Below, in pieces: positions 1 to 5,689 of a stretch of 18,078 nt of DNA (position 1 is its first letter; every line of letters begins with the position of its first letter). The stretch lies in contig MFLH01000044.1 in the NCBI GenBank assembly GCA_001781275.1, forward strand, positions 1 through 18,078, in the 5' to 3' direction. Under the pieces are notes generated by a model. The model worked only from the letters and a program-made list of their open reading frames with translations, was not told the DNA's origin and made no database searches. A program made the position numbers and the translations under genes. The stretch is from Candidatus Kaiserbacteria bacterium RIFCSPHIGHO2_02_FULL_54_11b. GTDB lineage: Bacteria > Patescibacteriota > Minisyncoccia > Phycocordibacterales > UBA2100.

Positions 1-1373
1 TTACAAAATTCTTTCTGAAATGGCAGTACCCTAATGAGATTGAAGAAGGGTACGATGACTTCAATATCAAACCATTCATCGGCACGCTGGCCCTCATCTC
101 TCGGGTGAACGAGTTATGGGCGGGACTCGGTAATAAGCCCGTCGGAATTTCTAAAGTCGAATATAAACTCTTCGTGACGTCACTCATTAGGGCGTCGCAG
201 ATAGGAGAATACGCCGATCGCATAGTAAAATACCGGATTAAAAAGGAATCGCTCAAGGGCAAAGATCAGGCGGACTTCATAAAATTGTTTACTATTGACC
301 GCGCACGTGAAATTTACAGCGCAGCTGGAGATATCGATACTTATCTAAGCGATCTACACGACTACATGGATTCATCCATTCGATATTTTCGTGTCTCAGG
401 ATTGCTTGCGTTGCGGGGCGGAGATACGCATGTTGATATTGCGTCAGACAAACAGGCCGAGGTTGAGAGTATTTTGAGGGTCATTTCGCCGGAAGCTAAA
501 AAATTTAAATCGTACAGCGACTATTTCAACTTTCTGGGCGACATTAGTGTCCCGGAACTTCCGTGGGAAAATGACGCAGATCTAAGAAAAATTAGCAAGA
601 ATCTATCCCGAGTGCTCGCTACTGAGGCTGCACAAACAAAAACCGCTGAATTGAAGAAGGCCGGTACACTGCCGCCAAAAGAGCAGGTGAGCGCTCTGGA
701 GAAGCTGCTAAATGAAACGCGTATCGAAAATCTTCGTAACCTGAAGGGTGACCTCGCGGTGCTCGATGAATGCGTTGAGAGGCTTGTTGGTATAACCGCT
801 AGAACGTATAGTCCGCTAACGGCGAGGCCCTCGCTTGACCTAGAGTGGTATGTATCGCGCGCCTTAATAGTGCTCAATGATGCTATTTCTATTCTGCCGA
901 GTTGCAAGATTGGGGATGATGGAATACCGACAGGCTTCCGCTCGAATGTATCTGACATTGAATGCTCATATATATCATTCGGCATGACAGTCGAAGCAAC
1001 TCTTCTTCTTGGCCGAGATCAATGGTACGCGGAAGGTCAACCTGTTATGCGTCATCTAAGAGATTTCGAAGACAAGCAGACGGGTGGGACCGCCTACTGT
1101 CTCTTCATTGCACCAATTATTCATCGAGATACTCTCAACACCTTTTGGGGAAGTAATACCACTGGTTATGAAGGGAAAAAACAAATCATCATCCCGCTCA
1201 CGCTCCCGCAGTTCGTAGAGATTCTAAAAATTGCTCGACGTAAGTTACAGGATGGAGCTTTCACGCATGAAACCGTGGGCCAACTACTTGCTTCGGTCGC
1301 GTCCAGTATTGGAGAAACCAAGAACCCACACGAATGGCTTGAAACGTTCCCGGGCCACATAAAGGCTTGGTGA
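1..1373 (+). CDS. AlwI-family type II restriction endonuclease, 5'-truncated by window edge
   Basis: The frame is open from the left edge (first full codon at base 3), so the true start lies upstream; the GTG at 105 is internal. About 456 residues are visible. The C-terminal half resembles the AlwI / BspD6I family (PD-(D/E)XK nucleases that bind GGATC- or GAGTC-type asymmetric sites and cut a few bases away). Visible family blocks are FNIKPFIGTLALISRVNELW near the start, VEATLLLGRDQWYAEGQPVMRH, and CLFIAPIIHRDTLNTFWGSN followed by GYEGKKQIIIPLTLPQFVEIL. The candidate catalytic acids are the Asp at base 954, the Glu at 993 and the Glu at 1032, each 13 residues apart, the spacing I recall for the Nt.BspD6I active site. 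Codon choice (AGA, CTA, ATA) and lower GC than the neighbours suggest acquisition. A cognate methyltransferase is expected upstream. Family call is firm; recognition sequence is unknown. Confidence 0.85.
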   Translation, partial: TKFFLKWQYPNEIEEGYDDFNIKPFIGTLALISRVNELWAGLGNKPVGISKVEYKLFVTSLIRASQIGEYADRIVKYRIKKESLKGKDQADFIKLFTIDRAREIYSAAGDIDTYLSDLHDYMDSSIRYFRVSGLLALRGGDTHVDIASDKQAEVESILRVISPEAKKFKSYSDYFNFLGDISVPELPWENDADLRKISKNLSRVLATEAAQTKTAELKKAGTLPPKEQVSALEKLLNETRIENLRNLKGDLAVLDECVERLVGITARTYSPLTARPSLDLEWYVSRALIVLNDAISILPSCKIGDDGIPTGFRSNVSDIECSYISFGMTVEATLLLGRDQWYAEGQPVMRHLRDFEDKQTGGTAYCLFIAPIIHRDTLNTFWGSNTTGYEGKKQIIIPLTLPQFVEILKIARRKLQDGAFTHETVGQLLASVASSIGETKNPHEWLETFPGHIKAW

Positions 1374-1383
1374 AAGGGTGTGT

Positions 1384-1399
1384 GGAGGCGACGCCTCCC
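1384..1399 (+). terminator. weak hairpin after the endonuclease gene
   Basis: Eleven bases after the TGA stop is a perfect 6-bp hairpin, GGAGGC (1384-1389), loop GAC, GCCTCC (1393-1398), followed by only CTTTAT. The T tract is poor, so an intrinsic terminator is possible but weak; the palindrome could instead be a protein site or chance. Confidence 0.3.
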
Positions 1400-1483
1400 T
1401 TTATGTTCCGGACGAGGAAGTGTGTCGTCTGATGAAAGAACACGAGTGGACGAATAAATGGGGTCGGGTACTATTTGTTTTGC

Positions 1484-1536
1484 GGGGAGGGGAATCACAC
1501 TGGTACGGGTGCGGGGGATGTGGGGATTGAGGAGGG
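1484..1536 (+). other. G-tract cluster with G-quadruplex potential in intergenic spacer
   Basis: Within the 236-base spacer 1374-1609 the plus strand carries G runs at 1484-1487, 1489-1492, 1507-1509, 1513-1517, 1522-1525 and 1534-1536. The last four are separated by 3, 4 and 8 bases, just outside the usual G3N1-7 quadruplex rule because of one 8-base loop. Apart from this, a weak hairpin near 1384 and a promoter at 1553-1580, I see nothing coding in the spacer. Confidence 0.4.
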
Positions 1537-1552
1537 TGGAGAGTTGGGTGCC

Positions 1553-1580
1553 TTGCCCGTCGGGCATCGGGGAGTACAAT
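1553..1580 (+). promoter_or_regulatory. promoter of the secreted-protein gene with overlapping palindrome
   Basis: TTGCCC (1553-1558), 16-base spacer, TACAAT (1575-1580) gives a plausible sigma-70-type promoter whose transcript would begin near 1587, about 23 bases before the ATG at 1610. A perfect 13-base palindrome TGCCCG-T-CGGGCA (1554-1566) overlaps the -35 box and is operator-like. No regulator is identified for it. Confidence 0.4.
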
Positions 1581-1609
1581 CTGTTCATTAATACTAATCT
1601 TTAAAACGT

Positions 1610-2095
1610 ATGAATCTAACTATGAAATATTCTTGGCTCGCTGCGGCGGTCCTTGGGGTGACATTGCTCGGCGCTACGGCGGTCTCTGCCGCCGGCTTCG
1701 ACCAGTATGGATACAATGAGACGGCGCGTATCTTCAACGGGCTTGCCGACGGCATCGATCGCAATCTCGATGGCACGTATTTCGGCAACACGACCTATGC
1801 GAAAGACAGGATTGTGATGAAGTGGAATGCAGAGTGGGATCGGGGGAACGACGAAGGCTGGGCGAATCCTCCCTATGCCGCTTGGATAGACAATGAGTGG
1901 AACGGCAAGAAAGGTGGTTCCGGCTCGGTGTGGCACTACAAGATCAAGTGGATCGGCGCGTGCACCGATTATGCGACGCTTCCGGACGGCGGCTACTGCA
2001 TCTGGGGACAATTTGAAGTCCTCATGGATCAGGGTACCGACGCTGGGTCGCACTACTGGTTTGCGCGAGCAACACCCAACGGATACGGGAATTAA
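1610..2095 (+). CDS. small secreted protein of unknown function
   Basis: A 161-residue protein with a clear Sec signal peptide: Lys in a short N-region, a hydrophobic run (LAAAVLGVTLLGATAV) and an Ala-x-Ala type site near residues 26-28 (VSAAG), leaving about 133 mature residues. The mature part is rich in Trp, Tyr, Gly and Asn, with KWNAEWDRGNDEGWANPPY and WIDNEWNGKKGGSGSVWHYK blocks, and contains two cysteines about 14 residues apart (GACTDY and GGYCIW) that could form a disulphide. It ends in a normal stop just before a strong terminator, so it is a single-gene unit. The ATG at 1622 (MKYSW) is an equally good start and gives a more typical signal peptide. I recognise no enzymatic motif; conservation in related CPR genomes is my impression only. 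An extracellular carbohydrate- or surface-associated role is possible but unproven. Confidence 0.8.
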   Translation: MNLTMKYSWLAAAVLGVTLLGATAVSAAGFDQYGYNETARIFNGLADGIDRNLDGTYFGNTTYAKDRIVMKWNAEWDRGNDEGWANPPYAAWIDNEWNGKKGGSGSVWHYKIKWIGACTDYATLPDGGYCIWGQFEVLMDQGTDAGSHYWFARATPNGYGN

Positions 2096-2109
2096 TCTCC
2101 CGCTCGAAG

Positions 2110-2138
2110 AAAGACCGCCGGAGAGGCGGTCTTTTTTT
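2110..2138 (+). terminator. strong intrinsic terminator, probably bidirectional
   Basis: AAGACCGCC (2111-2119), loop GGAGA, GGCGGTCTT (2125-2133), a perfect 9-bp stem that can extend with A-T pairs, followed on the plus strand by a run of seven T (2132-2138). It lies between convergent genes (stop at 2095 and minus-strand stop at 2160). The minus-strand side has TTTCTT after the stem, so it may also stop the pseudouridine synthase transcript. Confidence 0.9.
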
Positions 2139-2159
2139 GTCGTGTTTGGTAGCTTTGGG

Positions 2160-2906
2160 CTAAAACCCGAGGGATTGGAGGAAGGTATCGAGTTCGGTGC
2201 CGGAGATGGGGCGGGATTCGCCGGATTTGAGGCCGGCGAGTTGGATGTTCATGATGCGCGTGCGTTTGAGGTGCGAGGTCGCGAGGCCGAAAAAGCCGCA
2301 CATGCGGCGTATCTGATGTTTCTTACCTTCCGTGAGCGTTATCGAAAATTTCCGCTCGCCGAGTATCTGGACCTTGCATGGTTTGGTTACGTAGCCGCCG
2401 ATATCTATTCCTTTCTCCATCTTCGCCTTGAAATTATTCGGCAAGACTTCCGTCGTCATCACCTCATATTCTTTCTCGTGCGCGTATTCTGGATTGAGCA
2501 GCGGGTCGGTGATACGCCCATCGTCGGTGAGGATAATGAGCCCGTAGGAATCTTTGTCGAGCCGGCCGACGGGGAAGACGCCTTCGATGGGCAGAATTTC
2601 TTTTATTTCCTCTTCGCTCTCCTGCGCCGAGTGCGTGATGATGCCGCGCGGTTTGTAGTAGGCGAAGTAGCGGTATTTGGTCTGCCGCCACTTCACTTCC
2701 ACCTTGTCCTTCTCCTGCACCTTATCGCCCAAGACCGCCGGCCGGCCGTTGATAGAGACGAGCCCCTTTTCGATAAGGGTATCAGCCTCGCGCCGTGTGC
2801 AGTATTTCTGCAGCGCCAAGTACTTATTGATGCGCATGGGGAACACTGCCTCTCCAGCCGGAGAGGGTTTTGGAGCTTTGTTTGGTGTGCGATTCATAAG
2901 AGGCAC
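2160..2906 (-). CDS. rRNA pseudouridine synthase, RsuA/RluB/RluE/RluF family
   Basis: A 248-residue protein isomerising uridine to pseudouridine in rRNA. An S4 RNA-binding domain runs from about residue 24 (MRINKYLALQKYCTRREADTLI) to 70, followed by the catalytic domain with the signature GRLDKDSYGLIILTDDG (about 114-130), where Asp117 is the expected catalytic aspartate, and KKHQIRRMCGFFG near the C-terminus. The order S4-catalytic and the KDSYGL spelling resemble RluF (23S U2604) more than RsuA, but the target base cannot be assigned from sequence. The upstream GTG at 2906 has AGGTG four bases before it; the ATG at 2897 is nearly as likely, and the family core begins at the ATG at 2837. The first 23 residues are a basic, Pro-rich extension. 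The gene faces the winged-helix regulator divergently and its promoter region overlaps the palindrome at 2923-2952. Confidence 0.88.
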   Translation of the reverse strand: MPLMNRTPNKAPKPSPAGEAVFPMRINKYLALQKYCTRREADTLIEKGLVSINGRPAVLGDKVQEKDKVEVKWRQTKYRYFAYYKPRGIITHSAQESEEEIKEILPIEGVFPVGRLDKDSYGLIILTDDGRITDPLLNPEYAHEKEYEVMTTEVLPNNFKAKMEKGIDIGGYVTKPCKVQILGERKFSITLTEGKKHQIRRMCGFFGLATSHLKRTRIMNIQLAGLKSGESRPISGTELDTFLQSLGF

Positions 2907-2922
2907 TATACACCTTTTTTCA

Positions 2923-2952
2923 TATTCTAGTATTTTGCAAAAAACTAGAATA
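2923..2952. promoter_or_regulatory. 30-bp operator-like palindrome between divergent genes
   Basis: Arms TATTCTAGT (2923-2931) and ACTAGAATA (2944-2952) are perfect inverted repeats around an inner palindrome TTTTGCAAAA (2933-2942); 14 of 15 base pairs are symmetric. Each arm contains a TAGAAT/ATTCTA hexamer that can act as a -10 box on its own strand. It sits immediately before the ArsR-like regulator and in the 63-bp gap to the minus-strand pseudouridine synthase, exactly where an autoregulatory operator is expected. A second copy is at 3219-3249. Confidence 0.7.
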
Positions 2953-2961
2953 AGGTACTAT
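2935..2961 (+). promoter_or_regulatory. candidate promoter of the winged-helix regulator, leaderless
   Basis: TTGCAA (2935-2940), a short 15-base spacer, TACTAT (2956-2961). Initiation 7-9 bases after the -10 box would begin the mRNA at or near the ATG at 2970, giving a leaderless message. The only Shine-Dalgarno-like stretch, AAGGGGGGAG, lies after the start codon. The -35 box is inside the palindrome, so bound repressor would block it. Confidence 0.45.
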
Positions 2962-2969
2962 GGTTTGAT

Positions 2970-3248
2970 ATGAAGGGGGGAGTAAATTATAGAAGGCTGG
3001 AGCGAGTGGTGAAAGGATTCGCCAATCACCGCCGACTCGAAATTATCAATCTCCTCAAAAAAGAACCGGAACTTTCGCTCAATGAAATATCAGAGCGCCT
3101 CCACATCGGATACGAGAACGCTTCCGATCATGTGCGGAAGATGGCGATTGCTGGGCTTGTTCTCAAACGCAACGAAGGGGTCATGGTTCGGCACAAGCTC
3201 ACACAACGCGCCGAGGACATTCTAGTATTTTGCAAAAAACTGCAATAA
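2970..3248 (+). CDS. ArsR-like winged-helix transcriptional regulator
   Basis: A 92-residue DNA-binding protein. The sequence FANHRRLEIINLLKKEPELS, then LNEISERLHIGYENASDHV and RKMAIAGLVLKRNEG, gives the classic ArsR-type winged helix: helix 1, the helix-turn-helix at about residues 37-58, and a wing at 66-74 (RNEGVMVRHKL). No metal-binding cysteine pair is visible in the recognition helix; the single Cys is near the C-terminus (VFCKKL), so metal sensing is not supported. The 3' end of the gene is built from the same DNA repeat found in front of it, so its last residues (ILVFCKKLQ) are encoded within a second operator-like copy. The GIY-YIG gene starts 17 bases after the stop, suggesting cotranscription. 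Probable role: autorepressor of this small unit; effector unknown. Confidence 0.8.
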   Translation: MKGGVNYRRLERVVKGFANHRRLEIINLLKKEPELSLNEISERLHIGYENASDHVRKMAIAGLVLKRNEGVMVRHKLTQRAEDILVFCKKLQ

Positions 3249-3249
3249 G
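3219..3249. repeat. second copy of the operator-like repeat, inside the regulator's 3' end
   Basis: Bases 3219-3241 are identical over 23 bp to 2924-2946, and the match extends to 29 of 31 bases (to 2954/3249); the differences are AG versus GC. The copy keeps the inner TTTTGCAAAA palindrome but loses two symmetric pairs in the outer arms. It ends 16 bases before the GIY-YIG start codon. The two copies are 295 bp apart and share reading frame with the C-terminal codons. Confidence 0.85.
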
Positions 3250-3265
3250 AGGCTTCGGGACACCT

Positions 3266-3508
3266 ATGTATCACTTCGTCTATATTCTTGAATGCGCGGA
3301 CAAGACGCTCTACGTGGGCAGCACCACTGATCTCGAGAAGCGCCTGAGGCAGCACAACGGCGCGAAAGCGGGTGCGCATTACACCAAAATTCGCCGGCCG
3401 GTCGTGCTCAAATACTCCGAGCGGTTCCGCACGCTCGCGAAAGCGCGGGCACGGGAAGCCGCTATCAAACGCCTCACGCGGAAAGAGAAATTGGAATTGA
3501 TACGATAA
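3266..3508 (+). CDS. GIY-YIG nuclease-domain protein, UPF0213/YhbQ type
   Basis: An 80-residue protein consisting of one GIY-YIG domain. It opens with MYHFVYILECADKTLYVGST, where FVYIL and YVGST are the two halves of the GIY-YIG motif, followed by DLEKRLRQHN with the conserved Arg and the H-N pair, and ends with EAAIKRLTRKEKLELI. Single-domain members of this family are structure- or substrate-undefined endonucleases, often described as Slx1-like; the E. coli YhbQ group is the nearest by layout. The ATG at 3266 is chosen because it starts the domain directly; a TTG at 3230 would overlap the regulator. It lies 17 bases downstream of the winged-helix gene and is convergent with the tiny gene at 3515-3685, with six bases between the stops. 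No added DNA-binding domain is present. Confidence 0.88.
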   Translation: MYHFVYILECADKTLYVGSTTDLEKRLRQHNGAKAGAHYTKIRRPVVLKYSERFRTLAKARAREAAIKRLTRKEKLELIR

Positions 3509-3514
3509 CGCTCC

Positions 3515-3685
3515 CTATGCCTCGCCGCGCCACCACGCGCGCCCGTCCACATCGTCATCAGGCGTTTCCTTTTTTGATTCATCCGGCTTTTTCGGCGGAA
3601 TAGGCGGCTTTTTGTTGTTCTTCTTGGCCGCGGCTTTGCGTGCGGCGGCATTTTCGAGCCACTCTTCGTGTTCCATGTCTCTCAT
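3515..3685 (-). CDS. tiny highly charged Lys/Pro-rich protein (unannotated-size ORF)
   Basis: A 56-residue frame on the minus strand (ATG at 3685, or 53 residues from the ATG at 3676), stop TAG at 3515-3517. It starts MRDMEHEEWLENAAARKAAA, continues with a Lys-rich run (KKNNKKPPIPPKKPDESKK), an acidic stretch (PDDDVDG) and ends RAWWRGEA. The composition is low-complexity and charged, with a Trp pair at the end. Support for it being real: it fills a gap of about 220 bases otherwise without a gene, a perfect TATAAT lies six bases before the first ATG, and the frame ends seven bases before the convergent GIY-YIG stop. It has no recognisable domain; a disordered nucleic-acid or ribosome-associated protein is a guess. 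Confidence 0.55.
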   Translation of the reverse strand: MRDMEHEEWLENAAARKAAAKKNNKKPPIPPKKPDESKKETPDDDVDGRAWWRGEA

Positions 3686-3691
3686 TCGGCA

Positions 3692-3714
3692 ATTATAGTA
3701 CAGCCGTCTACAAT
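3692..3714. promoter_or_regulatory. back-to-back -10 boxes of a divergent gene pair
   Basis: On the minus strand a perfect TATAAT occupies 3692-3697, six bases before the ATG at 3685, which predicts a leaderless message for the tiny gene. On the plus strand TACAAT lies at 3709-3714, 14 bases before the ATG at 3729 of the formyltransferase-like gene. The whole spacer is only 43 bases, so the two -10 boxes are 11 bases apart and should interfere. Clear -35 boxes are not evident. Confidence 0.55.
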
Positions 3715-3728
3715 GCTAAACTTTTCCC

Positions 3729-4508
3729 ATGGGCATCGTCTATATCACCTTGCCGGGGCCTGAACAGCGGGCATTTGCCAACGCGCTCCACAAAGCGACC
3801 GGCGGGGGAGTTGATTTGGTTATCATTACAAAGCCAAGGTCACAAAAGGCCGGTCGGCTTCGCCGCGTGCTCACTGCAGTGCGCTCGGGCGCCTTCCTGC
3901 AGGAAATATTCTACGGCGTCCTATTGCGTATGAGCAGAAAGACCCGCGAGGTGCTCGCGTATCTCCGCGCGACTTCCTTTTCCGCCACTTCGTACGATCC
4001 GCCCACTCTCGAGGTCGAGGATGTCAACGACGCAAAGACCGAGGCGCGTCTCAAAGAGCTCGCGCCGGAGCTCATCGTGCTCTGGACCGGCGCCATACTT
4101 CGGCCGAATATTTTGGCAACGGCAAAAAAGGTTATCAACTTCCACACCGGCATCTTGCCGTATTACCGAGGCTCCGTGGCGAATCAGTTCGCTGTATTGC
4201 GGCGCGACACAAAGCGCATCGGGAGCACCATTCACTTTGTCGTCGCCGGCGTCGATAGGGGTGACATCATCGCGCAGGCATACGGGGATACGACAAAACC
4301 TCCGCGAGAGATGTTTTGCGAGCTCAACGACGCGAGCCTCAATCTCTACATAGACATCGCCAGAAAAATCCTTGCCGGAGAGGATGTCCACCGACACGCG
4401 CAAGATCAGAAGGAAGGGGAATTCTTTGCGCTGAAGGATTGGACGAATCGTATGCGGTGGAAACTCGGCCGGCAGCTTGTGCGGTGGGAGCGGACGGGAA
4501 AATTCTAA
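3729..4508 (+). CDS. formyltransferase-fold protein (PurN/Fmt N-terminal domain superfamily)
   Basis: A 259-residue protein with the formyl-transferase N-terminal fold, which moves a formyl group from 10-formyl-tetrahydrofolate to an amine. The diagnostic core is ELIVLWTGAILRPNIL, then VINFHTGILPYYRG with Asn137 and His139, and HFVVAGVDRGDII with Asp176, matching the Asn-His-Asp catalytic triad of PurN and Fmt. The N-terminal 60 residues (MGIVYITLPGPEQ) and the C-terminal tail (WTNRMRWKLGRQLVRWER) do not look like Fmt, which has a separate C-terminal barrel, nor like PurN, which is about 200 residues. Sugar-nucleotide N-formyltransferases and unassigned CPR formyltransferases are alternatives. 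The stop codon overlaps the stop of the convergent tgt gene by four bases. Fold is confident; acceptor substrate is unknown. Confidence 0.8.
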   Translation: MGIVYITLPGPEQRAFANALHKATGGGVDLVIITKPRSQKAGRLRRVLTAVRSGAFLQEIFYGVLLRMSRKTREVLAYLRATSFSATSYDPPTLEVEDVNDAKTEARLKELAPELIVLWTGAILRPNILATAKKVINFHTGILPYYRGSVANQFAVLRRDTKRIGSTIHFVVAGVDRGDIIAQAYGDTTKPPREMFCELNDASLNLYIDIARKILAGEDVHRHAQDQKEGEFFALKDWTNRMRWKLGRQLVRWERTGKF

Positions 4509-5641
4509 AGTTCGTCGTTCTTGATGCGCGTGCGGAGCTTTTCGGCCTGCGCATTGAAAAAGTGGAGGTTGTGGTAGGAGGCGAGCTTCATGCCGGTCAT
4601 TTCATGCGCGCGCAAAAGGTGGCAGATGTACGCGCGGGAATACGTGGCACAGATGTCGCATTTACATTTCGGATCGAGTGGTTTCTGGTCGGTGAGATAG
4701 CGGCGGTTGCGGATGTCGAATCGTCCGAGCGAAGTGAAGATGACGCCCCGACGCGCATAGTGCGTCGGGGCGATGCAATCAAAGGTGTCGCCGCCTGCGC
4801 TCGCGATGTAGGGGAAATCTTCCGGATGCCCGACGCCGAGCACATGTCGCGGCTTTTCTTGCGGAAGCACTGCATGCACAGCTGAGAGCATTTTTTTAAG
4901 CGAGCGTTTGTCGTAGCCGAATTCCCCGCCGATGCCAAAGCCTTGAAACGGCATCGCCCCGATTATTTTTGCGCTCTCGATACGCAGTGGTGCGAAGTTG
5001 CCGCCCTGCACAATGCCGTAGAGCGCTTGCTTCGTCTTGTGTGCTTTGATGCACATGCCGGCCCAGCGGTGCGTCCGCTCCAGCGATGTGCGCATGTATT
5101 CTTTGCCCGCGAGCGGGGAGGGGCATTCGTCGAAGGCGAAGATGATGTCTGCGCCGAGCGCTTCTTGGATGCGGATGGATTCTCTGGGCCCGAGAAAGAG
5201 CGCTTCGCCGTCGATGGGCGAGCGGAAGTGTACGCCGTCGTCCGTGATCTTGATGTTGGTCGGCTGGGTGCCTTCGGGGATTTTGCGCTCAGGCTCTTCT
5301 TTCAAAATTTTTCCGACGCCATGATCCGTTCCAAAGCCGAGGCTAAATACCTGAAAACCGCCCGAATCGGTCATCAACGGCCGCTTCCACTGCATGAATC
5401 GGTGGAGACCGCCTGCCTTTTTCACGAGCTTCTCGCCCGGGGCGGTGTGGAGGTGATAGGTATTGCAGATGAGAACTTGCGCGCCGACCTCGGCGACCTC
5501 GTCGCTCTCGAGCGTGCGCACGGTCGCGCGTGTGGCGACGGGGACAAAGGCGGGTGTCTCGATCTCGCCGTGCGGCGTCTTTATCACACCGAGCCGCGCG
5601 CGGGATTTTTTAGACTTTTTTAATATCTTGAATTCGAACAT
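4505..5641 (-). CDS. tgt: queuine/preQ1 tRNA-ribosyltransferase (tRNA-guanine transglycosylase)
   Basis: A 378-residue enzyme that swaps guanine-34 in GUN anticodons for a 7-deazaguanine base. The TIM-barrel landmarks are all present: LICNTYHLHTAPG (58-69), the base-pocket TDSGGFQVFSL with Asp92, FDECPSP (170-176), GIVQGG (209-214), the nucleophile Asp288 in FDCIAPTHYARRG, and a zinc site of Cys326, Cys328, Cys331 and His357. Two features are unusual: an insertion of roughly 24 residues at about 102-130, between the DSGGFQ block and ITDDGVHFRSPIDG, and PTHYARRG in place of the usual PTRNARNG. GGEFGYD replaces the LAVGE-type specificity loop. No queuosine biosynthesis gene is in the window, so the base is probably salvaged. 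The start ATG at 5641 has no clear Shine-Dalgarno site. Confidence 0.93.
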   Translation of the reverse strand: MFEFKILKKSKKSRARLGVIKTPHGEIETPAFVPVATRATVRTLESDEVAEVGAQVLICNTYHLHTAPGEKLVKKAGGLHRFMQWKRPLMTDSGGFQVFSLGFGTDHGVGKILKEEPERKIPEGTQPTNIKITDDGVHFRSPIDGEALFLGPRESIRIQEALGADIIFAFDECPSPLAGKEYMRTSLERTHRWAGMCIKAHKTKQALYGIVQGGNFAPLRIESAKIIGAMPFQGFGIGGEFGYDKRSLKKMLSAVHAVLPQEKPRHVLGVGHPEDFPYIASAGGDTFDCIAPTHYARRGVIFTSLGRFDIRNRRYLTDQKPLDPKCKCDICATYSRAYICHLLRAHEMTGMKLASYHNLHFFNAQAEKLRTRIKNDEL

Positions 5642-5677
5642 CTTGCACAGGATACCCTAAAATAAGCCCAATTGTGA

Positions 5678-5683
5678 TAGCAT
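5678..5683 (+). promoter_or_regulatory. possible -10 box of obg, leaderless spacing
   Basis: TAGCAT (4 of 6 to TATAAT) lies six bases before the ATG at 5690. The spacing equals that of better -10 boxes elsewhere in the window. No -35 match was found, so this is weak on its own. Confidence 0.25.
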
Positions 5684-5689
5684 GCGGGC

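Noticed and set aside
1166..1588. 140-residue minus-strand frame over the endonuclease end and spacer
   Set aside because: More than half lies antisense to the endonuclease core; low-complexity composition and no start signal; treated as chance.
1475..1591. 38-codon TTG frame after a TACTAT box at 1469-1474
   Set aside because: Gly-rich translation arises from the G-run tract; TTG start and no conserved feature.
1893..2930. 345-residue plus-strand frame across the secreted gene, terminator and pseudouridine synthase
   Set aside because: It spans a strong terminator and two well-supported genes and has no domain of its own.
2924..3249. The 31-bp direct repeats as attachment sites of a mobile element
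   Set aside because: Only 264 bases lie between them, with no integrase or transposase; palindromic symmetry fits an operator better, though a duplication origin remains possible.
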